From: Pseudomonas frederiksbergensis
Lineage (GTDB): Bacteria; Pseudomonadota; Gammaproteobacteria; Pseudomonadales; Pseudomonadaceae
Assembly (NCBI RefSeq): GCF_003732275.1
Contig: NZ_MOBM01000038.1
Span: 1,206,679 to 1,270,678, forward strand
Direction: 5' to 3'
Length of the DNA stretch: 64,000 bases
Part shown: one piece after another, positions 9,021-17,747 of the stretch
Layout of the letters: each line of letters starts with the position of its first letter
Position numbering within the stretch: position 1 is the first letter of the stretch
Notes under the pieces: model-generated
What the model saw: the letters and a program-made list of their open reading frames with translations, nothing else
Told to the model about the DNA's origin: nothing
The model's database searches: none
Program-made: the position numbers and the translations under genes

Positions 9021-10481
9021 ATGTGCTTTTCCAAACTTTCAGATTTGCGCGCGGTGACAGAGCCTGAGGGTCTGTGCATCGCTGACGACAGCAGCAACCT
9101 GACTAACCGGCAGTTCCATTCCAGAGTCCTCGCGGCAGCGGGAGTATTCGTGGACAGGGGGGTGGGCGTTGGAGACGTCGTTGCGATCATGTTGCCCAAC
9201 CAGGTGGAGTTTGTGGTGGCGATGTTCGCCGCCTGGCGTCTGGGGGCGGCGGTCACGCCGATCAATCCTGGGCTGACCAGCAAGGAAGCCACTCATCAAC
9301 TGGTTGATTCGGGGGCGAAGCTGCTCATCAACGTCAGCGGCGAAGTCATAGTCCCGAATCTGCAGTCCCTGCCTGTCGCCACTCTGGAAACGGGGGCGTC
9401 CTACACCGGCGTACCCTTTGAAGAGCCTGGCGCACTGGCACTGTTGATCTACACCAGTGGCACTACCGGCCTGCCGAAGGGCGTGATGCTCGATCACGCC
9501 AATATTGAGGCCATGTCGGAAATGGGGCGAAACTCACTCAAGGTCACGGCAGCAGACCACTGTTTATTGATACTTCCACTCTTTCACGTAAACGGCATTG
9601 TGGTGAGCACGCTCGTCCCGCTATCAAGCGGTGGTCGGGTTTCGATTCGCAAGCGTTTCAACGTCGACACGTTTTTTGAGGATGTCGAGTGGCTTCGACC
9701 CACGTACTTCTCTGCAGTGCCAACCATCTACGCAATACTTAACGCGTTACCTCGCGAGGTAAAACCTTATACCTCCAGTCTTCGGTATGGCATCTGCGGC
9801 GCGGCGCCTGCATCGGCGGAACTACTGAAAAAATTTGAAGCTCGCTTCGGTTTTCCGCTGCTTGAGGGATATGGCCTGTCCGAAGGCACGTGCGCTTCGA
9901 CCATCAACCCCTTCGACGGCCTACGCAAGGTCGGTACGGTCGGGTTGCCCTTCATCGGGCAACGCATTGCAATCGCCGACCCGAGCGGTGTGCATTTGCC
10001 GCAGGGCGCCACTGGCGAGGTGCTGGTTCAAGGTCCTAACGTCATGCGTGGTTACCTTGGGAAGCCCGAGGAAACAGCGAAGACCATCGTCGATGGCTGG
10101 CTGCACACCGGCGACATTGGCCGGATCGACGAAGACGGTTATCTGGCCATCGTCGGGCGCCTTAAAGAGATGATCATTCGTGGTGGAGAGAACATCTATC
10201 CCAAGGAGATCGAAGATGTGTTGTTCGAATTTCCAGGCGTTCTCGAAGCAGCAGCGATCGGTGTTCCCCACGAGACCTTCGGCGAAATTGTGATGGCCTA
10301 CGTCGCGTTTCGTGCGGGATTCGCCGGTACCCAGGAGGACTTGAGCGAGCACTGCACTGACCGGCTGACGCGTTACAAAAGACCTTCCACAATCAACATC
10401 ATCGACAGACTGCCAAAGAATGCCGTGGGCAAAGTCGACAAGCTGAGGCTGCGGAAGATGTGGACCGAATATGTCGATTGA
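9021..10481 (+). CDS. AMP-forming acyl-CoA synthetase / fatty-acid-CoA ligase
   Basis: The 486-residue enzyme belongs to the ANL adenylating family, which activates a carboxylic acid with ATP and CoA. Visible motifs are the P-loop YTSGTTGLPKG (about residues 145-155), GYGLSEG, the TGDIG hinge region, GRLKEMIIRGGENIYP and the C-terminal catalytic Lys in PKNAVGK. The frame could begin at a TTG (8979) overlapping the upstream stop, but GAGAGA ahead of the ATG at 9021 supports that start. It lies between the hydrolase and GMC genes of the same operon. Substrate class, aliphatic or alicyclic, cannot be read. Confidence 0.9.
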   Translation: MCFSKLSDLRAVTEPEGLCIADDSSNLTNRQFHSRVLAAAGVFVDRGVGVGDVVAIMLPNQVEFVVAMFAAWRLGAAVTPINPGLTSKEATHQLVDSGAKLLINVSGEVIVPNLQSLPVATLETGASYTGVPFEEPGALALLIYTSGTTGLPKGVMLDHANIEAMSEMGRNSLKVTAADHCLLILPLFHVNGIVVSTLVPLSSGGRVSIRKRFNVDTFFEDVEWLRPTYFSAVPTIYAILNALPREVKPYTSSLRYGICGAAPASAELLKKFEARFGFPLLEGYGLSEGTCASTINPFDGLRKVGTVGLPFIGQRIAIADPSGVHLPQGATGEVLVQGPNVMRGYLGKPEETAKTIVDGWLHTGDIGRIDEDGYLAIVGRLKEMIIRGGENIYPKEIEDVLFEFPGVLEAAAIGVPHETFGEIVMAYVAFRAGFAGTQEDLSEHCTDRLTRYKRPSTINIIDRLPKNAVGKVDKLRLRKMWTEYVD

Positions 10482-10537
10482 CAGGTACCTGATGGACTTT
10501 AGGCGCAAAGCAATCAGCACGTAGAAGGGGACACATC

Positions 10538-12244
10538 ATGAAAAACGCAGACTTCGACTGGCTGGTGATCGGATCGGGATTTGGCGGCAGCGTCTCGGCG
10601 CTGCGCCTTGTGGAGAAAGGCTATCGCGTCGGGGTACTCGAGCGCGGCCGTCGCTATCGCGACGAAGACCTTCCCAAGTCGGCCTGGCAGTTCAACAAGT
10701 ATCTGTGGGCACCCGCATTGGGTTTGAAGGGCATCATGCGCATGTCGCTGTTTCGCCATGTCTTTTTTCCCAGCCAGTCGGGTGTCGGTGGCGGCAGTAC
10801 CGTGTATGGCGGTGTGTTGTACCGTGCCAAGCCAGAGTTCTTTGAAAACGTGCAGTGGCGGGAGCTCGGCCACTGGGACAGGCTATTGCAGCCTCACTAC
10901 GATACGGCCGAACGCATGCTTGGGGTAAAGACGGTGCCATTCGACTCGACGAACCAGCACCTGGCCCGGGAGATGGCGCAACACTTCGGAACCGAAGACA
11001 CATTCACTCGAGCACCCACCGGAGTGTTCTTTGGCGAACCGGGCAAAACCGTCAAAGACCCCTATTTCGGCGGGGAAGGGCCTGACCGTACCGGGTGTAT
11101 ACGTTGCGGCGCCTGCATGGTGGGATGCCGCGTCGGTGCCGTGAACTCGCTGGTGAAAAACTACCTGTGGTTCGCAGAGAAACGCGGCGTGCAGATATTG
11201 GCAGAGCGCGAGGTCGTTGATGTGAGCCCACTCGGGGCAGCCGATGGTAGTGACGGCTACCGTGTGACCGCCCAGCGCCCCGGCGCCTGGTTCACCCGTG
11301 ATCGCCATACTTACACCGCCCGTGGAGTGATCTTCGCCGGCGGGGCTCTCGGTACCAACGAATTATTGGCCAACTGCAAGCACGGCGGCTCGTTGCCCCG
11401 GGTCAGCGATCGCCTTGGTGAACTGGTGCGCACCAACAGCGAATCGGTTCTGAACGTGCGCCTGCCCGAGGACCGCAAGACCTGGAACGATGTTACCGCC
11501 AGCAGCAGTGTGCATGTCGATCAGGATACCCACATCGAGTTTCTCACCTACGGTCGCAACGCCGACTTCCTCAGTTTGCTTTGCACGCTGCTGGTCGGTA
11601 AGGGTAACCGCGTGACGCGGCCGCTGAAGTGGCTGGGGAATATCGTGTTGCACCCAGCGCGATGGCTCAAGTCGCTATGGCCATGGGGCTGGAGCCGACG
11701 CATGGTAATGCTGTTAGTGATGCAGACATTGGACAATGCGATCGCACTTCGCCCCCGCAAGCGTTGGCTGGGTCGCGGCTACCGCCTCGTCACCGAGCAG
11801 AATCGCGACAAGCCAAATCCGACTTACATCGAGATGGGTAACCAGGCGGTTCAATGGTTGGCCAGGCACACCGGCGGTATTGCCCAGAGCAACGTACTGG
11901 AAGCGCTGGGCAACATTCCGACAACAGCCCATGTGCTGGGCGGTGCCGTGATCGGCGCCAATGCCAAAAGCGGCGTGATTGATCAGAACCTACACGTTTT
12001 TGGTTACCAAAACATGTTGGTGTGTGACGGCGCTGCGATGCCTGCAAATCCTGGGGTTAATCCTGCGCTGACCATCACGGCACTCGCCGAGTACGCAATG
12101 GCGCAGATTCCACAGGCCCGCAATAACGAAGGTGTTCATGAGCGAGGTGAGGCGGTAGCTACGAAACCGTCCAGTGGCGTGCTCAGCCATCCTGATAATC
12201 AGCGCGTGGCCTCGATACAGATCCCTATCCTGCTGCACATATGA
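10538..12244 (+). CDS. GMC-type FAD oxidoreductase (cholesterol oxidase-like) with cysteine cluster
   Basis: A 568-residue paralogue of the gene at 1336-2988. It has the FAD motif VIGSGFGGSVSALRL at the N terminus, the GVGGGSTVYGG segment, the C-terminal NIPTTAHVLGG active-site region and the NPALTITALAEYAM end block. Cysteines 187, 190, 193 and 197 form CIRCGACMVGC. It is the last gene of the crotonase operon; an AGAAGGGG-type ribosome site precedes the ATG. It probably oxidises an alcohol on a hydrophobic ring before or after CoA activation. About 45 residues of low-complexity tail follow the conserved end. Confidence 0.87.
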   Translation: MKNADFDWLVIGSGFGGSVSALRLVEKGYRVGVLERGRRYRDEDLPKSAWQFNKYLWAPALGLKGIMRMSLFRHVFFPSQSGVGGGSTVYGGVLYRAKPEFFENVQWRELGHWDRLLQPHYDTAERMLGVKTVPFDSTNQHLAREMAQHFGTEDTFTRAPTGVFFGEPGKTVKDPYFGGEGPDRTGCIRCGACMVGCRVGAVNSLVKNYLWFAEKRGVQILAEREVVDVSPLGAADGSDGYRVTAQRPGAWFTRDRHTYTARGVIFAGGALGTNELLANCKHGGSLPRVSDRLGELVRTNSESVLNVRLPEDRKTWNDVTASSSVHVDQDTHIEFLTYGRNADFLSLLCTLLVGKGNRVTRPLKWLGNIVLHPARWLKSLWPWGWSRRMVMLLVMQTLDNAIALRPRKRWLGRGYRLVTEQNRDKPNPTYIEMGNQAVQWLARHTGGIAQSNVLEALGNIPTTAHVLGGAVIGANAKSGVIDQNLHVFGYQNMLVCDGAAMPANPGVNPALTITALAEYAMAQIPQARNNEGVHERGEAVATKPSSGVLSHPDNQRVASIQIPILLHI

Positions 12245-12375
12245 GCATTGAGCCGCAAAACATACGAGCATCTGTCATGACCGGTTCCTTCTCTGCATGA
12301 GCGAACCGGTTGACCCAACCTCTGAACATGCCGAGTGGCTGCGTACTTGAACTGAAATACTGTTCGCTCCGCGTT

Positions 12376-12398
12376 ACCGCATGGTTGCGCGGTTTTTT
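12376..12398 (+). terminator. Terminator after GMC operon
   Basis: A short stem (ACCGC with GCGGT, 12376-12380 and 12389-12393) is followed by six T on the plus strand. It lies between the convergent GMC and TetR genes and overlaps the last base of the TetR stop codon. A second inverted repeat, ACCGGTTC with GAACCGGT at 12280-12310, lies just upstream without a T-run. Confidence 0.5.
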
Positions 12399-13081
12399 CA
12401 AGGTTTTAACGGAGTTGCCTGCCCGGCAATTACGCCAGCAGTGGAAGATTCCACTTTTTCGCGCTTCGCTCCCAAGCCGACAACAATGTTGTTACACGTC
12501 GCTACCAGGATCTGCGAAGCAGGATTTTCCATGCCTGAGAAGTGGCCAGCGAGTTCGAGCATGATGAATCCGTGCGCGGCACTCCACAGCTGTGGCGCGA
12601 TGAGAGCAGGATCGATTTTGCGAACGCATTTGGCATCAACCAAGCGAGCGCACGCGTTGATCAGAATCGCGTATGTCGCCTTGAAGGCTTCCGATTGCCC
12701 ATCTGCAATCGCTTTCATGGTACCTCGTGAGGGGCTATATCTGCCGTCAATCGAAAGACCAAACATTAAGTCGTACAGATGGGGATTGCTTCGTGCAAGG
12801 TCTCGGCAAGCCAGGAGCATCGCACATAAGTCGGTTATCGGATCATCCGTGATTGGCACACGCTTGAAGACTGCAGCCAACCGCTTGAATCCCTCGTCAG
12901 CGACTGCTTGTAGAAGTTCCGGCACTCCGCCGAAGTGTGTATAAACCCCCATCGTCGACAGGCCGGCTTCGCTCGCTACCGAACGGGCCTTGACTTCGGA
13001 CGGGCCGTTAGTCGCAAGCACACGGATGGTTGCCTCGACGAGGCGGGTGGGGGCATTAGGGAGTGAGTTATCAGTGGTCAT
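12398..13081 (-). CDS. TetR/AcrR-family repressor of the crotonase operon
   Basis: The 227-residue protein has an N-terminal TetR helix-turn-helix (VEATIRVLATNG, VASEAGLSTMGVYTHFGG) and a C-terminal ligand domain of the TetR_C_33 kind. The frame runs to 13117, but the longer version would cover both operators, so the ATG at 13081 is preferred. Operators ATAACGGCGTTAT and ATAACAGCGTTAT lie 15-49 bases upstream, and near-identical sites stand at the SDR/crotonase divergent promoter. It is therefore the likely local repressor, released by a pathway acyl-CoA or substrate. The ligand is inferred only. Confidence 0.88.
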   Translation of the reverse strand: MTTDNSLPNAPTRLVEATIRVLATNGPSEVKARSVASEAGLSTMGVYTHFGGVPELLQAVADEGFKRLAAVFKRVPITDDPITDLCAMLLACRDLARSNPHLYDLMFGLSIDGRYSPSRGTMKAIADGQSEAFKATYAILINACARLVDAKCVRKIDPALIAPQLWSAAHGFIMLELAGHFSGMENPASQILVATCNNIVVGLGAKREKVESSTAGVIAGQATPLKP

Positions 13082-13095
13082 GTTGCAATACTGCC

Positions 13096-13130
13096 ATAAC
13101 GGCGTTATGTTTATCAAATAACAGCGTTAT
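13096..13130. promoter_or_regulatory. TetR-type operator pair ATAAC-N3-GTTAT, autoregulatory
   Basis: Palindromes ATAACGGCGTTAT (13096-13108) and ATAACAGCGTTAT (13118-13130) lie directly upstream of the TetR start. They differ by a single base per site from the pair at 6959-6992; the centre spacing is 22 bp here and 21 bp there. Confidence 0.75.
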
Positions 13131-13261
13131 ATGGCTGGCGCGACTGGAAGCTTGCTCAGAAAGCGATCTGAACACAGCAAGCGCAATCCGATAGCGTGAG
13201 CCACAGGGCCAATTTCATACACTGAAAATGGCATCAAGCCGACAAGAAAATTCGCTCAATC

Positions 13262-13732
13262 ATGAGGATTCAGACAATGCGTACGCTCAAAGCAGGTGTC
13301 TTCGGACTCACCCTGGCAGCAGCAGTCATATCATCGGCACTGTGGGCAGACGACAATTCGCCGATTGGCCTGTGGCAAAACATCGACGATGTCAGTGGCA
13401 AGCCGAGGGCGTTGATTCGAATCACCGAATCCAATGGCACTCTTAAGGGCATTATCGAAAAAGCGTTTCCCACCCCCAAAGAAGATCAGAGTCCGAAGTG
13501 CGAGAAATGTGAAGGCGTGAACAAAAATGTGCCGATTGTAGGCCTGACCATTCTGACCGGTTTGCGAAAGGATGGCGAAGAATACACCGATGGCCAAATC
13601 CTCGATCCGGATAACGGTAAGGTCTATAGCAGTAAAGTCCACCTGACCGACAACGGCAAAAAGCTCAGCGTGCGCGGCTACATTGGCACGCCGCTGCTGG
13701 GGCGTTCACAGACCTGGGTACGCCAGGAATAA
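13262..13732 (+). CDS. DUF2147-domain exported protein
   Basis: A 156-residue secreted or periplasmic protein. A cleavable signal peptide is evident (hydrophobic core AGVFGLTLAAAVISSALWA, cut before DDNS). The remaining domain, with GLWQNIDD near its start and YSSKVHL and LSVRGYIG...GRSQTWVR at its end, matches DUF2147, a small beta-barrel family of unknown function. CEKCEG gives one CxxC pair. ATGs at 13262 and 13277 are both possible starts. Two genes follow at 9- and 12-base intervals, so this is probably the first gene of a three-gene operon. Confidence 0.85.
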   Translation: MRIQTMRTLKAGVFGLTLAAAVISSALWADDNSPIGLWQNIDDVSGKPRALIRITESNGTLKGIIEKAFPTPKEDQSPKCEKCEGVNKNVPIVGLTILTGLRKDGEEYTDGQILDPDNGKVYSSKVHLTDNGKKLSVRGYIGTPLLGRSQTWVRQE

Positions 13733-13741
13733 GGAAGCACG

Positions 13742-14743
13742 ATGAAAGCATTCATTATCGATCGCTATGGAAAAAAGGTTGCGTTACGGGCGACCGAAAT
13801 GCCAGAACCTGAATTGGGCAAGGATGATGTTTTAGTCCAGATCCATGCTGCCGGTGTAAACCCTCTGGATTTAAAAATCAGGGACGGTGAGTTCAAAATG
13901 ATTTTGCCTTATCGCATGCCACTTATTCTGGGGAATGATTTGGCCGGGGTTGTCGTACGGGTCGGCTCAGGAGTGCTGCAATTCAAGGCGGGTGATGAGG
14001 TCTATGCACGGCCCGATGACAATCGAATTGGTGCATTCGCCGAATTCATTGCGATCAATCAAGGCTCGCTGGCGATCAAGCCGAAAGATCTCACCATGGA
14101 AGAAGCGGCTTCTATCCCTCTGGTTGGCTTGACGGCCTGGCAGGCGCTGGTCGAAAAAGCGGACCTGAAGAAAGGTCAAAAGGTGTTAATTCATGCGGGC
14201 TCCGGTGGTGTGGGAACACTGGCCATTCAGCTGGCCAAACACCTGGGGGCGACCGTAGCGACGACCACGAGCACGGCGAATGTCGAGTGGGTGAAGCGCC
14301 TCGGTGCGGATATCGTGATCGATTACCGCAAAGACGATTTTGAAAAGGTCCTGCACGACTACGATGTGGTCTTGAACAGCCTGGGCACAGAGACTCTCGA
14401 GAAGTCGTTACGCATCCTAAAGCCGGGTGGAAAGCTCATTTCGATCTCTGGACCACCGGATGTGGACTTTGCGAAAAGCGCTGGGTTGTCCGGGTTCCTG
14501 AAACTAGTCACGCGTCTGTTGAGTTACGGGATCAGGAAAAAAGCCAAACGCCGTGGCGTCAGCTATTCATTCCTTTACATGAGAGCCAACGGCGACCAAT
14601 TGCGTGAGCTTACCGCGCTCATCGATTCGCGGGTCATACGTCCGGTTGTGGACCGGGTTTTTCCGTTCGAGTTGACCCCGGATGCCTTGGCCTATGTTGA
14701 AACCGGTCGGGCAAAAGGCAAGGTCATCGTCAAGGTAAAATAA
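13742..14743 (+). CDS. NADP-dependent MDR oxidoreductase (quinone reductase-like)
   Basis: A 333-residue medium-chain dehydrogenase/reductase without structural zinc cysteines, typical of quinone or enone reductases. GroES-like N-terminal part (AAGVNPLDLKIRDG, LGNDLAGVV), then a Rossmann domain with HAGSGGVGTLAIQLAKHLG. The final VETGRAKGKVIVKV is typical of the family. GGAAG-type site and short spacing place it in one operon with the DUF2147 and dehalogenase-like genes. It could reduce a reactive enone or quinone; no substrate can be assigned. Confidence 0.87.
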   Translation: MKAFIIDRYGKKVALRATEMPEPELGKDDVLVQIHAAGVNPLDLKIRDGEFKMILPYRMPLILGNDLAGVVVRVGSGVLQFKAGDEVYARPDDNRIGAFAEFIAINQGSLAIKPKDLTMEEAASIPLVGLTAWQALVEKADLKKGQKVLIHAGSGGVGTLAIQLAKHLGATVATTTSTANVEWVKRLGADIVIDYRKDDFEKVLHDYDVVLNSLGTETLEKSLRILKPGGKLISISGPPDVDFAKSAGLSGFLKLVTRLLSYGIRKKAKRRGVSYSFLYMRANGDQLRELTALIDSRVIRPVVDRVFPFELTPDALAYVETGRAKGKVIVKVK

Positions 14744-14755
14744 CGAGACGACCCC

Positions 14756-15652
14756 ATGTTCGAAAACTTCGAAACGCAGCAAATTACCGTAGGCGATGTG
14801 GAAATTGCCTGTGTTGCAGCGGGTAAAGGCGAACCCATCCTGATGCTCCACGGCTTTCCGCAGACCATGGCGCTCTGGGCACGTATCGCGCCTGGGCTGG
14901 TCGCGCGTGGCTATCGGGTTGTCTGTGCTGATTTGCGTGGGTATGGCGCATCGGATAAGCCGCCGCTTCAAGCGGATCTGTCAAATTACGGATTTCGCGC
15001 CATGGCCGCGGATCAGGTCGGACTGATGCGTGTGCTCGGGCATGAACGGTTCCATCTTGTTGGACACGACCGTGGCGCGCGCACTGCATACCGGATGACG
15101 CTGGATTATCCAGAGAAGGTGGCGAGCGTCACGCTGATGGACATCGTTCCTACGGCTGTGATGCTGACAGATCTGCGCAAGGACGTAGCCCACAGTTACT
15201 GGCACTGGTTTTTCCTTTCTCAGCCCGAACCCTTCCCGGAGCGGATGATTGAGGCAGATCCCGATTTCTTTTTCGAGAGCTGCCTTTTCGGCTGGGGCGC
15301 CGCAGGGCTGGAAGATTTTGATGCTGACCAACTGGCGGCGTATCGGAAAGCCTGGCGTGATCCGGCGACGATCGCTGGGTTTTGCAACGACTATCGCGCC
15401 ACGCTCACTGTGGATCTGGAGGACGATTTGTCAGACTCCGGACGACGTATCACCGCGCCCGCGCTGATCCTCTATGGCGCCTCAGGTGCGATGGCCAAGC
15501 ACTATGATTTACCCGCCACTTGGGTAGATCGCTGCACGGTGATGGAGGCTTCTGCGATAGTGGGCGGACATTTTTTCTCTGATTCCCGGCCGGACGAGGT
15601 CATTGAGCGAGTCGCCGCATTTTTGGCAAGCCATCCCTTGCAATCTTGCTGA
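14756..15652 (+). CDS. Alpha/beta hydrolase, fluoroacetate (haloacetate) dehalogenase type
   Basis: A 298-residue alpha/beta hydrolase with an Asp nucleophile, D105 in GHDRGAR. R106 and R109 would bind the carboxylate. D129 is the acid, H150-W151 (HWFF) and Y213 would form the halide pocket, and H272 is the base. These positions follow the published fluoroacetate dehalogenase (RPA1163: D110, R111, R114, D134, H155, W156, Y219, H280) with a nearly constant offset. Epoxide hydrolases share the Asp nucleophile but lack the Arg pair and His-Trp. It is the last gene of the DUF2147 operon. Activity on haloacids is a strong family-based inference. Confidence 0.82.
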   Translation: MFENFETQQITVGDVEIACVAAGKGEPILMLHGFPQTMALWARIAPGLVARGYRVVCADLRGYGASDKPPLQADLSNYGFRAMAADQVGLMRVLGHERFHLVGHDRGARTAYRMTLDYPEKVASVTLMDIVPTAVMLTDLRKDVAHSYWHWFFLSQPEPFPERMIEADPDFFFESCLFGWGAAGLEDFDADQLAAYRKAWRDPATIAGFCNDYRATLTVDLEDDLSDSGRRITAPALILYGASGAMAKHYDLPATWVDRCTVMEASAIVGGHFFSDSRPDEVIERVAAFLASHPLQSC

Positions 15653-15784
15653 AAACCTCCCGTGCATCGATGTCGATGTCTGCCACGCCCTGTTGATAGC
15701 GGATAACGCTCAGCGACGCCGGCTGCGAATGGCTCCACCCCATGGGCACGCAGCCACTTCTCGGGAGGACCGCTGAGACAACGA

Positions 15785-16363
15785 CTACGTGGCCTGCGAC
15801 GGTGACAGTGTCGCGAGAATTTTTTCGCGGCAGACCTCCAGAATCTCATCCGCCAGCGGGGAATCATCCGGACAAGCCCGCGACAGCACGACTGCGCCGA
15901 CCACATGGGCAAGCATGTCGATCATCTGTGCTCGCACTGTGTGCGGATCCACGTCGTCCAGCGAGTCCTCAGGCTCAAGGACTGCCAGCATGCTTTCGAT
16001 CCCGTCAGCAAACGTTGCCTTGACCTCCTCCGATTGACGCGCAGCGTCCCCGCAGAGGGCCGCCATCGTGCAGCCAACGCTGCGGCCATCACGGTGATCT
16101 CGTGACATGTAAAGATTGACGAACTCGGTGGCGTCGAGGCCTGCGCTATTGACCAGGCTCTGCGAAAGCCCGCTCGCCGCTGCTTCAGCCATCAAATCGG
16201 CTTTGGAGCGAAAGTGCTTGTAGAACCCGCCATGGGTGAACCCGGCAGCGGCCATCAGTTCCGCCACCCCCACACCGTCATAACCGCGTTCACGAAACAG
16301 GGCGGAGGCCGTCTCGACGATGTGCGCCCGATTCGCCTGTGCCTGCGCTTTGGTGACCCTCAT
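15785..16363 (-). CDS. TetR/AcrR-family regulator
   Basis: A 192-residue TetR protein. The helix-turn-helix (IVETASALFRERGYDGVGV, AAGFTHGGFYKHFRSK) is typical of the NemR/AcrR-like group that controls ene-reductase genes. A GTG at 16369 precedes, but AGAGG is better spaced for the ATG at 16363. It is divergent from the OYE gene at 16585, and the intergenic region contains two inverted repeats. It probably represses that reductase and the genes behind it in response to an electrophile or substrate. Confidence 0.88.
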   Translation of the reverse strand: MRVTKAQAQANRAHIVETASALFRERGYDGVGVAELMAAAGFTHGGFYKHFRSKADLMAEAAASGLSQSLVNSAGLDATEFVNLYMSRDHRDGRSVGCTMAALCGDAARQSEEVKATFADGIESMLAVLEPEDSLDDVDPHTVRAQMIDMLAHVVGAVVLSRACPDDSPLADEILEVCREKILATLSPSQAT

Positions 16364-16411
16364 ACCCACATGCCTCTTTGAATCTGCTGACTGTCAGGCG
16401 ACCAATATACA

Positions 16412-16467
16412 TTGATGTCAATCATCATCAAAGTTATTGACGATTAAGATTATGATCATCATCATAA
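16412..16467. promoter_or_regulatory. Two inverted repeats in TetR/OYE divergent promoter
   Basis: TTGATG and CATCAA frame an 8-base spacer at 16412-16431. TTATGA and TCATAA frame a 6-base spacer at 16450-16467. Both are AT-rich against the surrounding GC-rich DNA and lie between the divergent TetR and OYE genes, where operators are expected. No experimental link is visible. Confidence 0.5.
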
Positions 16468-16584
16468 CGGCTCGCTAACTTTTGGAAGGGCTCAGGCCAT
16501 GAGCGACGCCCGCCTGAAAGCGCCGATCGTATGGTGATGCGCACTCGCAACAACGATCATCAGTCAACGTGGGAGAAACAAAAT

Positions 16585-17679
16585 ATGACCGAAGAAACTT
16601 TATTTGAGCCCTACACCCTCGGCTCCCTGACGCTCTCCAATCGGGTGGTCCTGGCGCCGCTGACGCGCAACCGCGCCGGCGCGGGCTTCGTTCCAAGCGA
16701 GTTCGCTGCAACGTATTACAGCCAGCGGGCGTCGGCCGGTCTGCAGATTTCCGAGGCCACACAGATTTCGCAGCAGGGGCAGGGCTACCAGGATACGCCC
16801 GGCATCTACTCGCAAGCGCAGATCGACGGTTGGCGTGAGGTCACCGATGCCGTCCATGCGAAGAGCGGGAAAATTTTCCTGCAGTTGTGGCACGTCGGGC
16901 GAGTTTCGCATGTTGATCTGCAGGAGAACGGCGCCGCTCCGGTGGCGCCCTCGGCCATTCGAGCCGCAACCAAGACGTTCGTCAACAACAGCTTTGTCGA
17001 CGTTTCCGAGCCTCGGGCGCTGGAGCTCGACGAACTGCCCGGGATCGTCAACGATTTCCGCCAGGCCGCGGCAAACGCCATCGCCGCAGGCTTCGATGGC
17101 GTCGAGATCCACGGCGCCAATGGCTATCTGCTGGACCAGTTCGTCAAGGACGGTGCCAACGTACGCACCGATGCCTACGGCGGGTCTATCGAAAATCGCG
17201 CGCGGCTGCTGCTGGAGGTGACGGCAGCAGTGGTGGGCGAGATCGGCGCCGAGCGCACCGGTATTCGTATCTCGCCGGTTTCGCCCACCAATGGTGTCTC
17301 GAGCAGCGATCCACAGGGGCAGTTCGACTACATCGTCGACCAGCTCGATGCCTTGGGCATCGTCTATCTCCATGTCGTCGAGGGCGCGACCGGCGGGCCG
17401 CGCGAGGTCGCACCGTTCGACTTTGAATCCCTGCGTCGGCGATTCAGGAACACCTACATCGCCAACAATGGCTATGACCTGGATCTCGCTACTTCCCGAC
17501 TCACCGAAGGCAAGGCAGACCTCTTCGCGTTCGGGCGCCCGTTCATTGCTAACCCGGATCTGGTGGAACGTCTGAAGACCGCAGCGCCGTTGGCGGCGTT
17601 CGATCCGACCACGCTTTTCGGCGGTGGTGCTGCGGGATACATCGACTATCCGGCCCTCGCTGACGCCAGCGCCCTGTAA
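16585..17679 (+). CDS. Alkene reductase, Old Yellow Enzyme (NemA-like)
   Basis: A 364-residue classical Old Yellow Enzyme: an FMN TIM barrel that reduces activated alkenes, nitro compounds and maleimides with NADPH. Visible are LFEPYTLGSLTLSNRVVLAPLTRNR, LQLWHVGR, the IHGANGYLLDQF active-site motif, RTDAYGGSIENR and FGRPFIANPDL (family motifs; the first is cited in pieces as LFEPYTLG and APLTRNR). GGGAG 14 bases upstream supports the ATG at 16585 rather than 16531. It is divergent from a TetR gene and starts a plus-strand run of SDR, hydrolase, AcuI-like reductase and crotonase. Its type differs from the OYE at 46-1311. Confidence 0.9.
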   Translation: MTEETLFEPYTLGSLTLSNRVVLAPLTRNRAGAGFVPSEFAATYYSQRASAGLQISEATQISQQGQGYQDTPGIYSQAQIDGWREVTDAVHAKSGKIFLQLWHVGRVSHVDLQENGAAPVAPSAIRAATKTFVNNSFVDVSEPRALELDELPGIVNDFRQAAANAIAAGFDGVEIHGANGYLLDQFVKDGANVRTDAYGGSIENRARLLLEVTAAVVGEIGAERTGIRISPVSPTNGVSSSDPQGQFDYIVDQLDALGIVYLHVVEGATGGPREVAPFDFESLRRRFRNTYIANNGYDLDLATSRLTEGKADLFAFGRPFIANPDLVERLKTAAPLAAFDPTTLFGGGAAGYIDYPALADASAL

Positions 17680-17747
17680 CACTGGCGCGGTGTCGATTTG
17701 TACGTTGCATGCCCTACATGTGTTCACCTGATCAAGAGAGCAAATAC

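Noticed and set aside
14756..15652. Epoxide hydrolase as alternative identity
   Set aside because: The Arg pair next to the Asp nucleophile and the His-Trp and Tyr halide-pocket residues fit fluoroacetate dehalogenase better.
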